Shown: positions 54,365 to 63,330 of the stretch, one piece after another | Position numbering within the stretch: the first letter of the stretch is position 1 | Layout: each line of letters opens with the position of its first letter | Assembly (NCBI RefSeq): GCF_016598595.1 | Contig: NZ_CP066786.1 | Coordinates: forward strand, 2,131,501-2,195,500 | Direction of reading: 5' to 3' | Length of the DNA: 64,000 nucleotides | Source of the DNA: Martelella lutilitoris | GTDB taxonomy: Bacteria > Pseudomonadota > Alphaproteobacteria > Rhizobiales > Rhizobiaceae | Made by a program: the position numbers and the translations under genes | Notes under the pieces: generated by a model | Databases searched by the model: none | What the model saw: the letters and a program-made list of their open reading frames with translations, nothing else | What the model was told of the DNA's origin: nothing

Positions 54365-55354
54365 TCAATCCTTGTCGAGATCTTCGCGATCGGCATCGAA
54401 GCCGAGCAGATTCCAGCTCTGCACCATATGCGGAGGCATGGGTGCCGTGACCTTCAGCCTGCCGCCGTCGGGATGGGGCACATCGATATGGCGGGCATGC
54501 AGATGCAACCGCTTCTGGATACCGCCCGGGAATTCCCAGTTCGGATCGTCGTCGAAATATTTCGGATCGCCGATGATCGGGTGGCCGATATGAAGCGCAT
54601 GGACGCGCAGCTGGTGGGTCCGCCCCGTATAGGGCTCCATCTCCAGCCAGGAAAGCGTGTGGGCTGCCGTATCGATGACCCGGTAATAGGAAACAGCGTG
54701 GTCGGAATCGGGCTCGCCGTGCCTGGCGATCCGCATCCTGTCGCCGTCCGGCGTCTGCTCCTTCACCAGCCAGGTGGAGACCTTGTCTTCCCGTTTGCGC
54801 GGCACGCCCTTGACCAGCGACCAGTAGGTTTTCTTCGTGGTGCGCTGTCGGAAGGCGTCGGTGAGCGACTGCGCGGCGCGGCGCGAGCGGGCGACGACCA
54901 GAACGCCGGAGGTGTCGCGGTCAAGGCGATGGACGAGGCGCGGCTTCTCGCCCTTCTTGTTGGTCCAGGCCTCCAGCATCTTGTCGATATGACGGACCAC
55001 GCCCGAGCCGCCCTGCACCGCCAGACCGGCCGGCTTGTTCAGCACGAAAACGCGCTCGTCCTCATGCAACAGCATGCGCGACAGAAGCTCGCCGTCGGGC
55101 GAGTGCTTGAGGTCCCTGCCCGGTATGGGGCCGGACGTCTTCGGATCGACATTCATTGGCGGGATGCGGACCATCTGACCCGGCTCGACACGCGTGTCGC
55201 TCTTCACCCGTCCGCCGTCGACGCGGATCTGGCCTGAGCGCAGCAGCTTCTGCAGCGCGCCGAAGCCGAGCCCCGGATAATGCAGCTTGAACCAGCGATC
55301 GAGACGCATGCCCGCCTCGTCCTGATCCACCTTGATATGTTCAATGCCCGCCAT
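54365..55354 (-). CDS. rluC: RluA-family 23S rRNA pseudouridine synthase (RluC-like)
   Basis: 329 residues. N-terminal S4 domain (GMRLDRWFKLHYPGLGFGAL, SGQIRVDGGRVK), then the pseudouridine synthase core with catalytic Asp in LVHRLDRDTSGVLVVARS, EMEPYTGRTHQLRVHALHIG and HPIIGDPKYF. It would isomerise uridines in 23S rRNA (positions 955/2504/2580 for E. coli RluC). First gene of the operon ending with the ATP12 gene; 64 bp after crcB. Confidence 0.9.
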   Translation of the reverse strand: MAGIEHIKVDQDEAGMRLDRWFKLHYPGLGFGALQKLLRSGQIRVDGGRVKSDTRVEPGQMVRIPPMNVDPKTSGPIPGRDLKHSPDGELLSRMLLHEDERVFVLNKPAGLAVQGGSGVVRHIDKMLEAWTNKKGEKPRLVHRLDRDTSGVLVVARSRRAAQSLTDAFRQRTTKKTYWSLVKGVPRKREDKVSTWLVKEQTPDGDRMRIARHGEPDSDHAVSYYRVIDTAAHTLSWLEMEPYTGRTHQLRVHALHIGHPIIGDPKYFDDDPNWEFPGGIQKRLHLHARHIDVPHPDGGRLKVTAPMPPHMVQSWNLLGFDADREDLDKD

Positions 55355-55418
55355 CGTGCGAAAAACCCTTCTTTCAAGCCGTGGCTTCTATCGCATGACG
55401 CGCCGGAATGAAATGGTC

Positions 55419-55808
55419 TTAGAACACCATACGCCCGATCGCGAGGCCCGCGAATACGGCAGCCAGGCCGAGCGCGACGCTGGCGCCGACATAGACGAGC
55501 GCAGGCATGTAGTCGCCGCGCTCGATCATATTCATCGCATCGAGCGAGAAAGACGAGAATGTGGTGAAGCCCCCGAGAAAGCCGGTCACCAGGAACATGC
55601 GCATTTCCGCGGACTGGTTCAAAAGGCGGGCCACGGCTTCGACCAGAAGTCCGATCAAAAGCGAGCCGAGAACATTGACGATAAATGTTCCCCAGGGGAA
55701 ACCGTGGCCGATAACGCGAATGGCGAGGACACCGACAAGGTAGCGGCACGCTGCGCCAAGCCCGCCGCCGATGGCGGCGATCAGGGCATGAGAGACGATC
55801 TGAGGCAT
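55419..55808 (-). CDS. crcB: Fluoride channel (Fluc/CrcB)
   Basis: 129 residues with four membrane helices. Signature blocks: GGGLGAACRYLVGV, GTFIVNVLGSLLIGLLV and TGFLGGFTTFSSFSLDAM, including the Phe and Thr/Ser residues that line the fluoride path in the dual-topology dimer. The ATG at 55808 has AAGGA six bases upstream; the in-frame extension to 55883 is not supported. I did not recognise a fluoride riboswitch in the 250 bp upstream. Confidence 0.93.
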   Translation of the reverse strand: MPQIVSHALIAAIGGGLGAACRYLVGVLAIRVIGHGFPWGTFIVNVLGSLLIGLLVEAVARLLNQSAEMRMFLVTGFLGGFTTFSSFSLDAMNMIERGDYMPALVYVGASVALGLAAVFAGLAIGRMVF

Positions 55809-56060
55809 TGCATTTCCTTCTAGTCCCGACCGCAGCGGTTCCCGCATTAAACCGAATGCGCGCGGCGCATGAACGCCTCCCATGCGCTCTGCCTGGATAA
55901 TGGAAACGCCAGCCAGAGTGCCCTAATATCCTAGCTTGGCTTTGCTTCAATTCACAAGCCTCTACGCGCGTTATGCGGGGCTTGCGCCAATTTCGGTGCA
56001 CCGGCATGCCGTGCCCTCTTGCAAATCCCGCCACAACTTGGATAATCCGTTTGAAAATTC

Positions 56061-56223
56061 GCGTTGGGAGAACCCGCTTTTTCGTGAAGCGGTGCCGAAG
56101 GAGCAACTGCCCCGGAAACTCTCAGGCCAAAGGACCAGCGCGTGTTTCTGAACTCTGGAGACAAGGTCCGGCATCCGCCGGGACCGGCCGAAGGGATAAT
56201 AATCTCAGGCAAACGGGACAGAG
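56061..56223 (+). promoter_or_regulatory. Tandem glycine riboswitch upstream of gcvT
   Basis: Two aptamers in a row. Aptamer 1 (56061-56141) has P1 GCGTTGG/CCAGCGC, the conserved GCCGAAGGAGCAACTGCC and CTCTCAGGCCAAAGGACC. Aptamer 2 (56153-56223) has P1 CTCTG/CAGAG, GGCCGAAGGGATAATAATC and CTCAGGCAAACGGGACAGAG. The pair lies 82 bp before the gcvT start and would turn on the glycine cleavage genes when glycine is abundant. The 250 bp between crcB and aptamer 1 hold no gene. Confidence 0.93.
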
Positions 56224-56305
56224 GGGGCTCATTCGAAACGGGCGTGTCACACGCGCCCACCCCTTTGAGCCGGCGTTTTCGTCAAACGCAATCCGGAGGC
56301 AAGTC

Positions 56306-57448
56306 TTGGTCTCGCAAGAACCGCTAGAAAAAACCCCGCTTCACGCGCTTCATCTGGAGCTCGGCGCCCGCATGGTGCCGTTCGCAGGCTATGACATGCC
56401 TGTGCAATATCCGATGGGCGTTCTCAAGGAACACCTGCATACCCGTGAAAAGGCAGGCCTTTTCGATGTCTCGCATATGGGTCAGGTCTGGCTGAAACCG
56501 CGCTCCGGCAACCTCGCCGATGCGGCGATCGCGCTGGAAAAACTGGCGCCGGTCGACCTCCTCGGGCTGAAGCCCGGCCGCCAGCGCTATGCCTTCTTCA
56601 CTAATCAGGAAGGCGGCATTCTGGACGACCTGATGGTCGCCAATCGCGGCGATCACCTGCTCGTCATCGTCAACGCCGCCTGCAAGGATGCCGACCTTGC
56701 CCATATGAAGGCCTACCTCTCGGACCTTTGCGAGGTCGAGACGCATTTCGAAGACAAGGCGCTTCTGGCGCTGCAGGGTCCCAAGGCCGAAGACGTGCTG
56801 GCCCCGCTCTGCCCGGCCGTTGCCGAGATGAAATTCATGGATGTGCGCGCCTGCGAAATCCTGGGCGTGACCTGCGTGATTTCGCGCTCCGGCTATACCG
56901 GCGAGGACGGTTTCGAGATTTCGGTCCCCGCCGAACATGCCGAGGCGCTCGCCCGCGCGCTGCTGGCGCATGAGGACTGCGAGCCGATCGGCCTTGGCGC
57001 ACGTGATTCGCTGAGGCTCGAAGCCGGGCTCTGCCTTTACGGCAACGACATCGACACGACCACGACGCCGGTGGAGGCTTCGCTCGTCTGGGGCATGCAG
57101 AAGGCCCGCAGGCCCGGCGGCGATCGCGAAGGCGGCTTTCCCGGCGCTGATATCGTCCTGCAGCAGCTTGCCGAAGGTGCAAAGCGCCTGCGCGTCGGGC
57201 TGAAGGCGGAAGGCCGCGCGCCGATCCGCCCGCCGGCGAAACTCTTTGCCGATGACAAGGGCGCAACCGAGATTGGCCACGTCACCTCCGGCGGTTTCGG
57301 CCCCTCCGTCGGCGTGCCTGTCGCCATGGGCTATGTGGCAGCAGACCACGCCGAGACCGGCACGACCCTCTATGCCGAGGTGCGCGGGAAATTCCTGCCC
57401 GTCACCATTACCGACACCCCCTTTATCAAACCCACCTACAAACGCTGA
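56306..57448 (+). CDS. gcvT: Glycine cleavage system T protein (aminomethyltransferase)
   Basis: 380 residues. Transfers the methylene unit from aminomethyl-lipoyl-GcvH to tetrahydrofolate, releasing ammonia. Blocks: [61 protein letters not shown] and [13 protein letters not shown]. The start is TTG at 56306 with GGAGG six bases upstream; the frame stays open back to 55973 through the riboswitch, so automatic callers may choose too long a product. Confidence 0.93.
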   Translation: MVSQEPLEKTPLHALHLELGARMVPFAGYDMPVQYPMGVLKEHLHTREKAGLFDVSHMGQVWLKPRSGNLADAAIALEKLAPVDLLGLKPGRQRYAFFTNQEGGILDDLMVANRGDHLLVIVNAACKDADLAHMKAYLSDLCEVETHFEDKALLALQGPKAEDVLAPLCPAVAEMKFMDVRACEILGVTCVISRSGYTGEDGFEISVPAEHAEALARALLAHEDCEPIGLGARDSLRLEAGLCLYGNDIDTTTTPVEASLVWGMQKARRPGGDREGGFPGADIVLQQLAEGAKRLRVGLKAEGRAPIRPPAKLFADDKGATEIGHVTSGGFGPSVGVPVAMGYVAADHAETGTTLYAEVRGKFLPVTITDTPFIKPTYKR

Positions 57449-57465
57449 GCGGGAACCTTATTGCC

Positions 57466-57831
57466 ATGACCATCAAATTTACCGAAGAACACGAGTGGCT
57501 GAAGATCGAGGACGGCATCGCGACCGTCGGCATCACGGCGCATGCCGCCGAACAGCTCGGCGACCTCGTTTTCGTCGAACTGCCGGAAGTCGGCGCGACC
57601 TTCGAGAAGAATGACGATGCCGCGACCGTTGAATCCGTCAAGGCCGCATCGGACGTGTTCTGCCCGCTTGCCGGCGAGATCACCGAAGTCAACGAAGCGA
57701 TCACCGACAATCCCGAGCTCGTCAACGCCGAGCCCATGGAGGGCGGCTGGTTCTTCAAGCTGAAGCTCGCCAACCCCGCCGATGCCGATGCGCTGATGGA
57801 CGAAGCGGCCTACAAGGAGTTCATCGCCTGA
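57466..57831 (+). CDS. gcvH: Glycine cleavage system H protein
   Basis: 121 residues. Lipoyl carrier protein shuttling the aminomethyl group between P, T and L proteins. The lipoylated Lys lies in [37 protein letters not shown] is the usual N-terminus. It starts 17 bp after gcvT and overlaps gcvP by one base. Confidence 0.96.
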   Translation: MTIKFTEEHEWLKIEDGIATVGITAHAAEQLGDLVFVELPEVGATFEKNDDAATVESVKAASDVFCPLAGEITEVNEAITDNPELVNAEPMEGGWFFKLKLANPADADALMDEAAYKEFIA

Positions 57832-60695
57832 TGACGACGCCTGCCGAATTCCAGTTCACCGATTACCAGCCCTACGACTTCGCCAACCGCCGCCATATCG
57901 GCCCCTCGCCCGTCGAGATGGCGAAAATGCTGGAGACGATCGGCTATGACAGTCTCGACGCGCTGATCGATGACACCGTGCCCCCCGAAATCCGCCAGGA
58001 GCAGCCGCTTGCCTGGGGCCCGGCGATGACCGAGCGCGAGGCGCTCGACAAGCTGCGCGAGACCGCCAACAAGAACAAGCCGATGATCTCGATGATCGGC
58101 CAGGGCTATAACCCGACCATCGTGCCGCCGGTGATCCAGCGCAACATTCTGGAAAACCCGGCCTGGTACACGGCCTATACGCCCTATCAGCCGGAAATCA
58201 GCCAGGGTCGCCTTGAAGCGCTCCTGAACTTCCAGACGATGATGGCGGACCTCACCGGCCTCGACATCGCCAATGCCTCGCTTCTGGACGAGGCAACGGC
58301 GGCGGCAGAAGCCATGGCCATGGCCAACCGCGTGGCGAAATCGAAGGCAACCGCCTTCTTCGTCGACGAGAACTGCCACCCGCAGACGATCGCGCTCCTG
58401 AAAACCCGGTCCGAACCGCTCGGCTGGCAGATCATCATCGGCAATCCGTTTACCGACCTGAAGGCCGAGGACGTCTTCGGCGCGCTGTTCCAGTATCCCG
58501 GCACCTACGGCCATGTGAGCGACTTCACCGACGTGATCGCCGCACTGCATGAGGCGAAGGCGATCGCGACCGTCGCCGCCGATCCGCTGGCGCTGACGCT
58601 CCTGAAATCGCCGGGCGAGATGGATGCGGATATCGCCATCGGCTCGTCCCAGCGCTTCGGCGTGCCGCTCGGTTATGGCGGCCCGCATGCGGCCTATATG
58701 GCGGTGAAAGATGCCTACAAGCGCTCCATGCCCGGCCGCCTTGTCGGCGTCTCGGTCGACAGCCGCGGCAACCGCGCCTATCGTCTGGCGCTGCAGACGC
58801 GCGAACAGCATATCCGCCGCGAAAAGGCGACATCGAACATCTGCACCGCCCAGGTGCTGCTCGCCGTCATGGCCGCCATGTACGGCGTCTTCCACGGTCC
58901 CGACGGGCTGAAGGCCATTGCCCAGCAGGTCCACAGGAAGGGCGTGCTGCTGGCCAAGGGGCTGGAAGCGCTCGGCTTCACCGTCGAGCCCGAAACCTTC
59001 TTCGACACGATCACGGTCGAGGTCGGCGCGTTTCAGGGCCTGATCCTCAGGAACGCGGTGGAAAACAACGTCAATCTGAGGAAGGTCGGCGAAACGAAGA
59101 TCGGTATCTCGGTCAACGAGCGCACCCGTCCCGCCCATGTGGAAGCGGTGTGGGAGGCGTTCGGCGGAAAATTCTCGATCGCCGAGTTCGAGGCGGATTA
59201 TCGCCTGCCGAAAAGCCTATTGCGCACAAGCGTTTACATGACGCATCCGATCTTCCACATGAACCGCGCCGAAAGCGAGATGACCCGCTATATGCGCCGC
59301 CTCGCCGACCGCGATCTGGCGCTCGACCGGGCGATGATCCCGCTCGGCTCCTGCACGATGAAGCTCAATGCCACGGTGGAAATGCTGCCGATCACCTGGC
59401 CGGAATTCGCCGATATCCATCCCTTCGCGCCGGAAAACCAGGCGCTCGGCTATCGCGAGATGATCGAGGATCTGTCGCAAAAACTCTGCGCCATCACCGG
59501 CTATGACGCCTTCTCCATGCAGCCGAATTCGGGCGCGCAAGGCGAATATGCGGGGCTTCTGACGATCCGCCGCTTCCACCGCGCCAATGGCGAGGCGCAT
59601 CGCGACATCTGCCTGATCCCGACCTCGGCGCACGGCACCAATCCGGCCTCCGCCCAGATGGCGGGCATGAAGGTGGTGCCGGTCAAATCGCGCGACAATG
59701 GCGATATCGACCTCGATGACTTCGCCGCAAAGGCCGCGCGACATGCCGACAATCTCGCCGCCTGCATGATCACCTATCCCTCGACCCATGGCGTGTTCGA
59801 GGCGACGGTGAAGGCGGTTTGCGAGATCACGCACACATATGGCGGTCAGGTCTATCTCGACGGCGCCAACATGAACGCGATGGTGGGGCTTTCGCGGCCG
59901 GGCGATATCGGCTCGGATGTCAGCCACCTGAACCTGCACAAGACCTTCTGCATTCCCCATGGCGGCGGCGGTCCGGGCATGGGGCCGATCGGCGTCAAGG
60001 CGCATCTGGCGCCGCATCTGCCCGGCAATCCGGCGACGGATGCGGATGGCGGCGCGGTCTCGGCCGCCCCGTTCGGCTCGCCCTCGATCCTGCCGATCTC
60101 CTGGAGCTACTGCCTGATGATGGGCGGCGAAGGGCTGACGCAGGCAACCCGCGTGGCGATCCTCAACGCCAACTACATTGCCGCACGGCTCAAAGGTTCC
60201 TACGCGGTGCTCTACAAGTCGGACAAGGGCCGCGTCGCGCATGAATGCATCATCGACACGCGCCCGCTGAAGGACAGCGCCGACGTCTCCGTCGACGATA
60301 TCGCCAAGCGCCTGATCGATTGCGGCTTCCACGCGCCGACGATGAGCTTCCCCGTCCCCGGCACGCTGATGATCGAGCCGACGGAATCGGAGACCAAGGC
60401 CGAGCTTGACCGCTTCTGCGACGCCCTGATCGCGATCCGCGCCGAGATCACCGATATCGAGGAAGGCCGCGCCGACCGGGAGGACAACCCGCTGAAGAAC
60501 GCCCCGCACACGGTGGAAGATCTCGTCGGCGAATGGAACCATCCCTATTCCCGCGAACAAGCCTGCTTCCCCCCCGGCGCCTTCCGCGTCGACAAATACT
60601 GGCCACCGGTCAACCGCGTGGACAATGTCTATGGGGATCGGAACCTGGCCTGCGCCTGCCCGCCGATGAGTACGTATGCGGAGGCTGCGGAGTAA
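57831..60695 (+). CDS. gcvP: Glycine dehydrogenase (decarboxylating), P protein
   Basis: 954 residues, fused single-chain type. PLP enzyme that decarboxylates glycine and loads the aminomethyl group on GcvH. N-terminal half begins [18 protein letters not shown]; the catalytic half has the PLP Lys in [36 protein letters not shown] and [11 protein letters not shown]. The ATG shares one base with the gcvH stop (TGATG). No L protein gene is nearby; it is normally shared with other dehydrogenase complexes. Confidence 0.96.
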   Translation: MTTPAEFQFTDYQPYDFANRRHIGPSPVEMAKMLETIGYDSLDALIDDTVPPEIRQEQPLAWGPAMTEREALDKLRETANKNKPMISMIGQGYNPTIVPPVIQRNILENPAWYTAYTPYQPEISQGRLEALLNFQTMMADLTGLDIANASLLDEATAAAEAMAMANRVAKSKATAFFVDENCHPQTIALLKTRSEPLGWQIIIGNPFTDLKAEDVFGALFQYPGTYGHVSDFTDVIAALHEAKAIATVAADPLALTLLKSPGEMDADIAIGSSQRFGVPLGYGGPHAAYMAVKDAYKRSMPGRLVGVSVDSRGNRAYRLALQTREQHIRREKATSNICTAQVLLAVMAAMYGVFHGPDGLKAIAQQVHRKGVLLAKGLEALGFTVEPETFFDTITVEVGAFQGLILRNAVENNVNLRKVGETKIGISVNERTRPAHVEAVWEAFGGKFSIAEFEADYRLPKSLLRTSVYMTHPIFHMNRAESEMTRYMRRLADRDLALDRAMIPLGSCTMKLNATVEMLPITWPEFADIHPFAPENQALGYREMIEDLSQKLCAITGYDAFSMQPNSGAQGEYAGLLTIRRFHRANGEAHRDICLIPTSAHGTNPASAQMAGMKVVPVKSRDNGDIDLDDFAAKAARHADNLAACMITYPSTHGVFEATVKAVCEITHTYGGQVYLDGANMNAMVGLSRPGDIGSDVSHLNLHKTFCIPHGGGGPGMGPIGVKAHLAPHLPGNPATDADGGAVSAAPFGSPSILPISWSYCLMMGGEGLTQATRVAILNANYIAARLKGSYAVLYKSDKGRVAHECIIDTRPLKDSADVSVDDIAKRLIDCGFHAPTMSFPVPGTLMIEPTESETKAELDRFCDALIAIRAEITDIEEGRADREDNPLKNAPHTVEDLVGEWNHPYSREQACFPPGAFRVDKYWPPVNRVDNVYGDRNLACACPPMSTYAEAAE

Positions 60696-60723
60696 GCGCG
60701 AACCATAACGCTAAATGTAATTT

Positions 60724-60755
60724 GAGGCCGGCGGAAACGCCGGCCTCCTTGCTTT
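60724..60755 (+). terminator. Terminator of the gcvTHP operon
   Basis: GAGGCCGGCG-GAAA-CGCCGGCCTC, perfect 10-bp stem with a GAAA tetraloop, followed by CTTGCTTT. Lies 29 bp after the gcvP stop. Confidence 0.8.
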
Positions 60756-60774
60756 CAGTCAGTATTCGTCGCCC

Positions 60775-61188
60775 TCACTCAGCACCGGTACTGACAACAA
60801 GCCAACCTTCTTCCAGATTGGAAACGTAGACTTTCTCGCCACGCCTCAGGCAGCGGTTGACGGCCATGCGGTGGTTATTGACGGCCATTAGCGTGCTGCC
60901 ATCGGAGAAGCGGATCACGTTTTCGCAATGGTTGATATTGTCGGCATCCGGTGCACAATTGCTGTCGCTAAGCACCTCGCCAACGACAGAAGCTTCACCT
61001 TCCGGCAAACCGCCCTCACGCAACTCGAGAAGGTAGACGCCACCCTCCCCGTTTTCGACCCATGAGGTCATGCCCGTGCCCTCGGGAATGGCCGGACCGG
61101 CCGCGAAAGCGGCGGAGACGCCGACGAGCATGACGGAAACCCCGACCGTGGTGACAAGGCGCGCGGCTCTGGCAAGAGTATGGTGCAT
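60775..61188 (-). CDS. Small secreted protein of unknown function
   Basis: 137 residues. Signal peptide (about residues 1-29, ending FAA). The mature part has NCAPDADNINHCENVIRF, giving two Cys that could form a disulfide, a third Cys in NRCLRRGEKVYV and beta-rich segments. I do not recognise a family. The ATG at 61188 has AGGAG eight bases upstream, while the GTG at 61195-61197 has none. It starts 5 bp after the EF-hand gene and is part of the same run. Confidence 0.75.
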   Translation of the reverse strand: MHHTLARAARLVTTVGVSVMLVGVSAAFAAGPAIPEGTGMTSWVENGEGGVYLLELREGGLPEGEASVVGEVLSDSNCAPDADNINHCENVIRFSDGSTLMAVNNHRMAVNRCLRRGEKVYVSNLEEGWLVVSTGAE

Positions 61189-61193
61189 GGGTC

Positions 61194-61526
61194 TCACTCC
61201 TGATCCGCGTCGGGGGTAAAGCCGTCGTGATGCGCAGCCAGTTCGGAGGCGTCAAGCTGACCGTCGCCATTGGTATCGAGATAACGGAACATCCGCTCGT
61301 GCATGGCCTGGAATTCAGCGAGCGCAATCGCGCCGTCGCCGTTGGTGTCCAGCATGACGACCATCATGTCGGAATTCATCATTCCCCTGCCCATTACATT
61401 CCCCGGCATCATGCCTTCGCCCATCATCATGCCGTTTTGGCCATCCGAATGGTGAGCCGGGTTCGCTACGGCAGCCGCAGCGCCGAGGGTGAGAACAATC
61501 GCAGATGCGATAAGAAACTTGCTCAT
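61194..61526 (-). CDS. Secreted Met-rich EF-hand protein
   Basis: 110 residues. Signal peptide MSKFLIASAIVLTLGAAAAV then ANPAHH. A Met/Gly/His stretch at about residues 28-54 (HHSDGQNGMMMGEGMMPG and on) is followed by two canonical EF-hand loops, DTNGDGAIALAE and DTNGDGQLDASE, each with acidic residues at positions 1, 3/5 and 12. Calcium binding is expected from the EF-hands; the Met-rich part could bind Cu(I). The ATG at 61526 has GGGAG seven bases upstream; the in-frame extension to 61814 is unsupported. Confidence 0.88.
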   Translation of the reverse strand: MSKFLIASAIVLTLGAAAAVANPAHHSDGQNGMMMGEGMMPGNVMGRGMMNSDMMVVMLDTNGDGAIALAEFQAMHERMFRYLDTNGDGQLDASELAAHHDGFTPDADQE

Positions 61527-61711
61527 GGATATCTCCCTTCTGAGCGTATTGTCATCAGGATCAGCCGCACGGGCGGGATTGCCCATGTTTGCGACTGGAT
61601 CGCGCCGGCACGTCGTTGGACGCACCGAGGGACTCGTTCGTTCTGCCATGGCGCCGCCAGTTTCGGCTCGAGAAGGCCGAAGTGGCCGGCAGCGGCTTGA
61701 TGCAGAACAGC

Positions 61712-62050
61712 TCAGAGAACGATAATGGGAGGTGGGGTATCCGGCGGCAGCGACAGACCAGTTATAAAATTTACCAGCCCGACCGAGCCGCCAGTGCCTA
61801 TGGGAGCAAACCAACCGGAAGAAATATCAGGCTCGATATAGAGCACACAACTGGCATGACCAAGGCAGCTGTCGTGAGGCACGGTCTTGTCGCAGCCGGA
61901 CGAGATATCCCCCGGCGCTTCATGCGACAGAGCCAACACGACACAGAGGTTTTCGGACGGTTTCTCAAACGCATGGCCTGCTCCCGCTGCTGCCATAAAG
62001 CCCAGCAGAACTAAAAAAGCCACCATTTTTATCTGAAGCCGTCCGAGCAT
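61712..62050 (-). CDS. Small secreted Cys/His-containing protein of unknown function
   Basis: 112 residues. Hydrophobic signal peptide (about residues 8-27, ending GHA). The mature part contains ENLCVVLALSHE and GCDKTVPHDSCLGHASCVLY, five Cys and several His within 50 residues, suggestive of metal binding or disulfides. The C-terminus is Pro-rich. No family recognised. Shine-Dalgarno is weak for the ATG at 62050; an alternative ATG at 62026 has none. It lies 185 bp upstream of the EF-hand gene on the same strand. Confidence 0.6.
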   Translation of the reverse strand: MLGRLQIKMVAFLVLLGFMAAAGAGHAFEKPSENLCVVLALSHEAPGDISSGCDKTVPHDSCLGHASCVLYIEPDISSGWFAPIGTGGSVGLVNFITGLSLPPDTPPPIIVL

Positions 62051-62266
62051 CGTCCATCACGCAAATGGTAAAGGAAAACCCAAGTTATAAAAAGATTTAG
62101 CCGTTTTTATGGGCAAGGCATTTGATTGAGGTCAGGTCCCAGGAAAATGCAGAATCGGCATCTGGATCCGACTCCGCAAGTTCGGCGTTGCACAGCAGAG
62201 TGCGATCGACCCAGTTGGTTGGGCAGAAAACGTCTTTGAGAAGATCAAGCCTTTGGACCTCTCTGC

Positions 62267-63244
62267 TCACGGCACCAGAAACTCAAACGGCGCCGCCTCT
62301 TTCATCAGCCCCGCAACATCCCCGCCCGGCAGTGCCGGATCGTTCAGCCCCAGCGTCTTTGCCGGAGCGCCCTCGGAGAGATCGAAATCCGCGAGATCGA
62401 CCCAGAACACCGACGGGTTGATGACGGAGTCGAAATAGTAGCGGCGGTGTTCGTGTTCGGCGACGGTGCGCCAGAGGGTGGAGGCAATGTTGGGTTTTTC
62501 GGGGTCGGACATGCCGAGCGGGGTCGAGATCGCGCGCACCTGCGAGAACACGGAGGCGAGTGCCGCGCGGCGGTCCTTGAGCGGCGTTGCGGATTTCAGG
62601 TTGTAGCTGGCGCGGGCGAAGCGGTCGGCGGCGTTCACCGTGCCGGGCAGAAAGCTCTTGCCGCCGACAAGGTTCCAGTAGCCGTTGATCGCAAGCTGCT
62701 GGTCATAGGTCGGCGAATTGGTCATCACCTTGTAGTCGCGGCTATGATGGATGGTGAGCTTTCCGCCGACGAATTCGAAGATCGCGCTGTCGCCGGAGGC
62801 ATCGGAAAGCGCCAGATGCACGGTCGCCGGCGCTCCGTTCGGCGCCTCGCCGGTGATCACCGTCAGCGGGTCGTCGGCCATGGCCTCGGCCGCTTCCGCG
62901 ACGGTCGCGAAATTGTCGAGCATGTATTGCAGCCAGGCGCCGACCGAGATCAGCGGCTTGTTGCGCTCGGCCGGATCGCCATAGGACGATTCCACCAGAT
63001 AGAGCATGTTGCCGGCAAGGCCCGCCTCGTTCATGCCGTCGGAAGTGGCGAGATTGTAGATCGCGACGATCACCGATCCGTATTTGGAGGTCCAGGTGGC
63101 CGAGCCCTCGCCGACGCCGCCATTGCGGGCCATCCCGCGCGGAAACACCCAGAGGTCCGATTCCATCGTCACATCGCGCCAGTCCATCGAGCGGCCGGTG
63201 ATATAGGTTGACGTTCCGGTTTCATAGAAGATGCGCGTGCACAT
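62267..63244 (-). CDS. Choloylglycine-hydrolase-family (linear amide C-N hydrolase) enzyme without signal peptide
   Basis: 325 residues. Begins MCTRIFYETG, so removal of Met1 exposes the catalytic Cys; then ITGRSMDWRDV (Arg, Asp), LAGNMLYLVES and VMTNSPTYDQQLAINGYW (Asn). The layout is that of bile-salt hydrolase/penicillin V acylase enzymes. A paralogue with a signal peptide is at 37453-38523, so the cell appears to have a cytoplasmic and a periplasmic version. Stands alone between the small secreted-protein genes and the AbrB gene. Confidence 0.88.
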   Translation of the reverse strand: MCTRIFYETGTSTYITGRSMDWRDVTMESDLWVFPRGMARNGGVGEGSATWTSKYGSVIVAIYNLATSDGMNEAGLAGNMLYLVESSYGDPAERNKPLISVGAWLQYMLDNFATVAEAAEAMADDPLTVITGEAPNGAPATVHLALSDASGDSAIFEFVGGKLTIHHSRDYKVMTNSPTYDQQLAINGYWNLVGGKSFLPGTVNAADRFARASYNLKSATPLKDRRAALASVFSQVRAISTPLGMSDPEKPNIASTLWRTVAEHEHRRYYFDSVINPSVFWVDLADFDLSEGAPAKTLGLNDPALPGGDVAGLMKEAAPFEFLVP

Positions 63245-63330
63245 GGGATTTCCTCCGCCTGACCCTGATTTTGTGGTTGGCTGAGGCTAACCCGATCGTC
63301 TTCGACCGACAACGCTATTTGCGCTTTATC

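Noticed and set aside
55809..56060. Fluoride riboswitch upstream of crcB
   Set aside because: I could not find the conserved pseudoknotted core in this region.
59217..60560. Minus-strand frames opposite gcvP (also 57810-59138)
   Set aside because: Antisense shadows of a conserved housekeeping gene.
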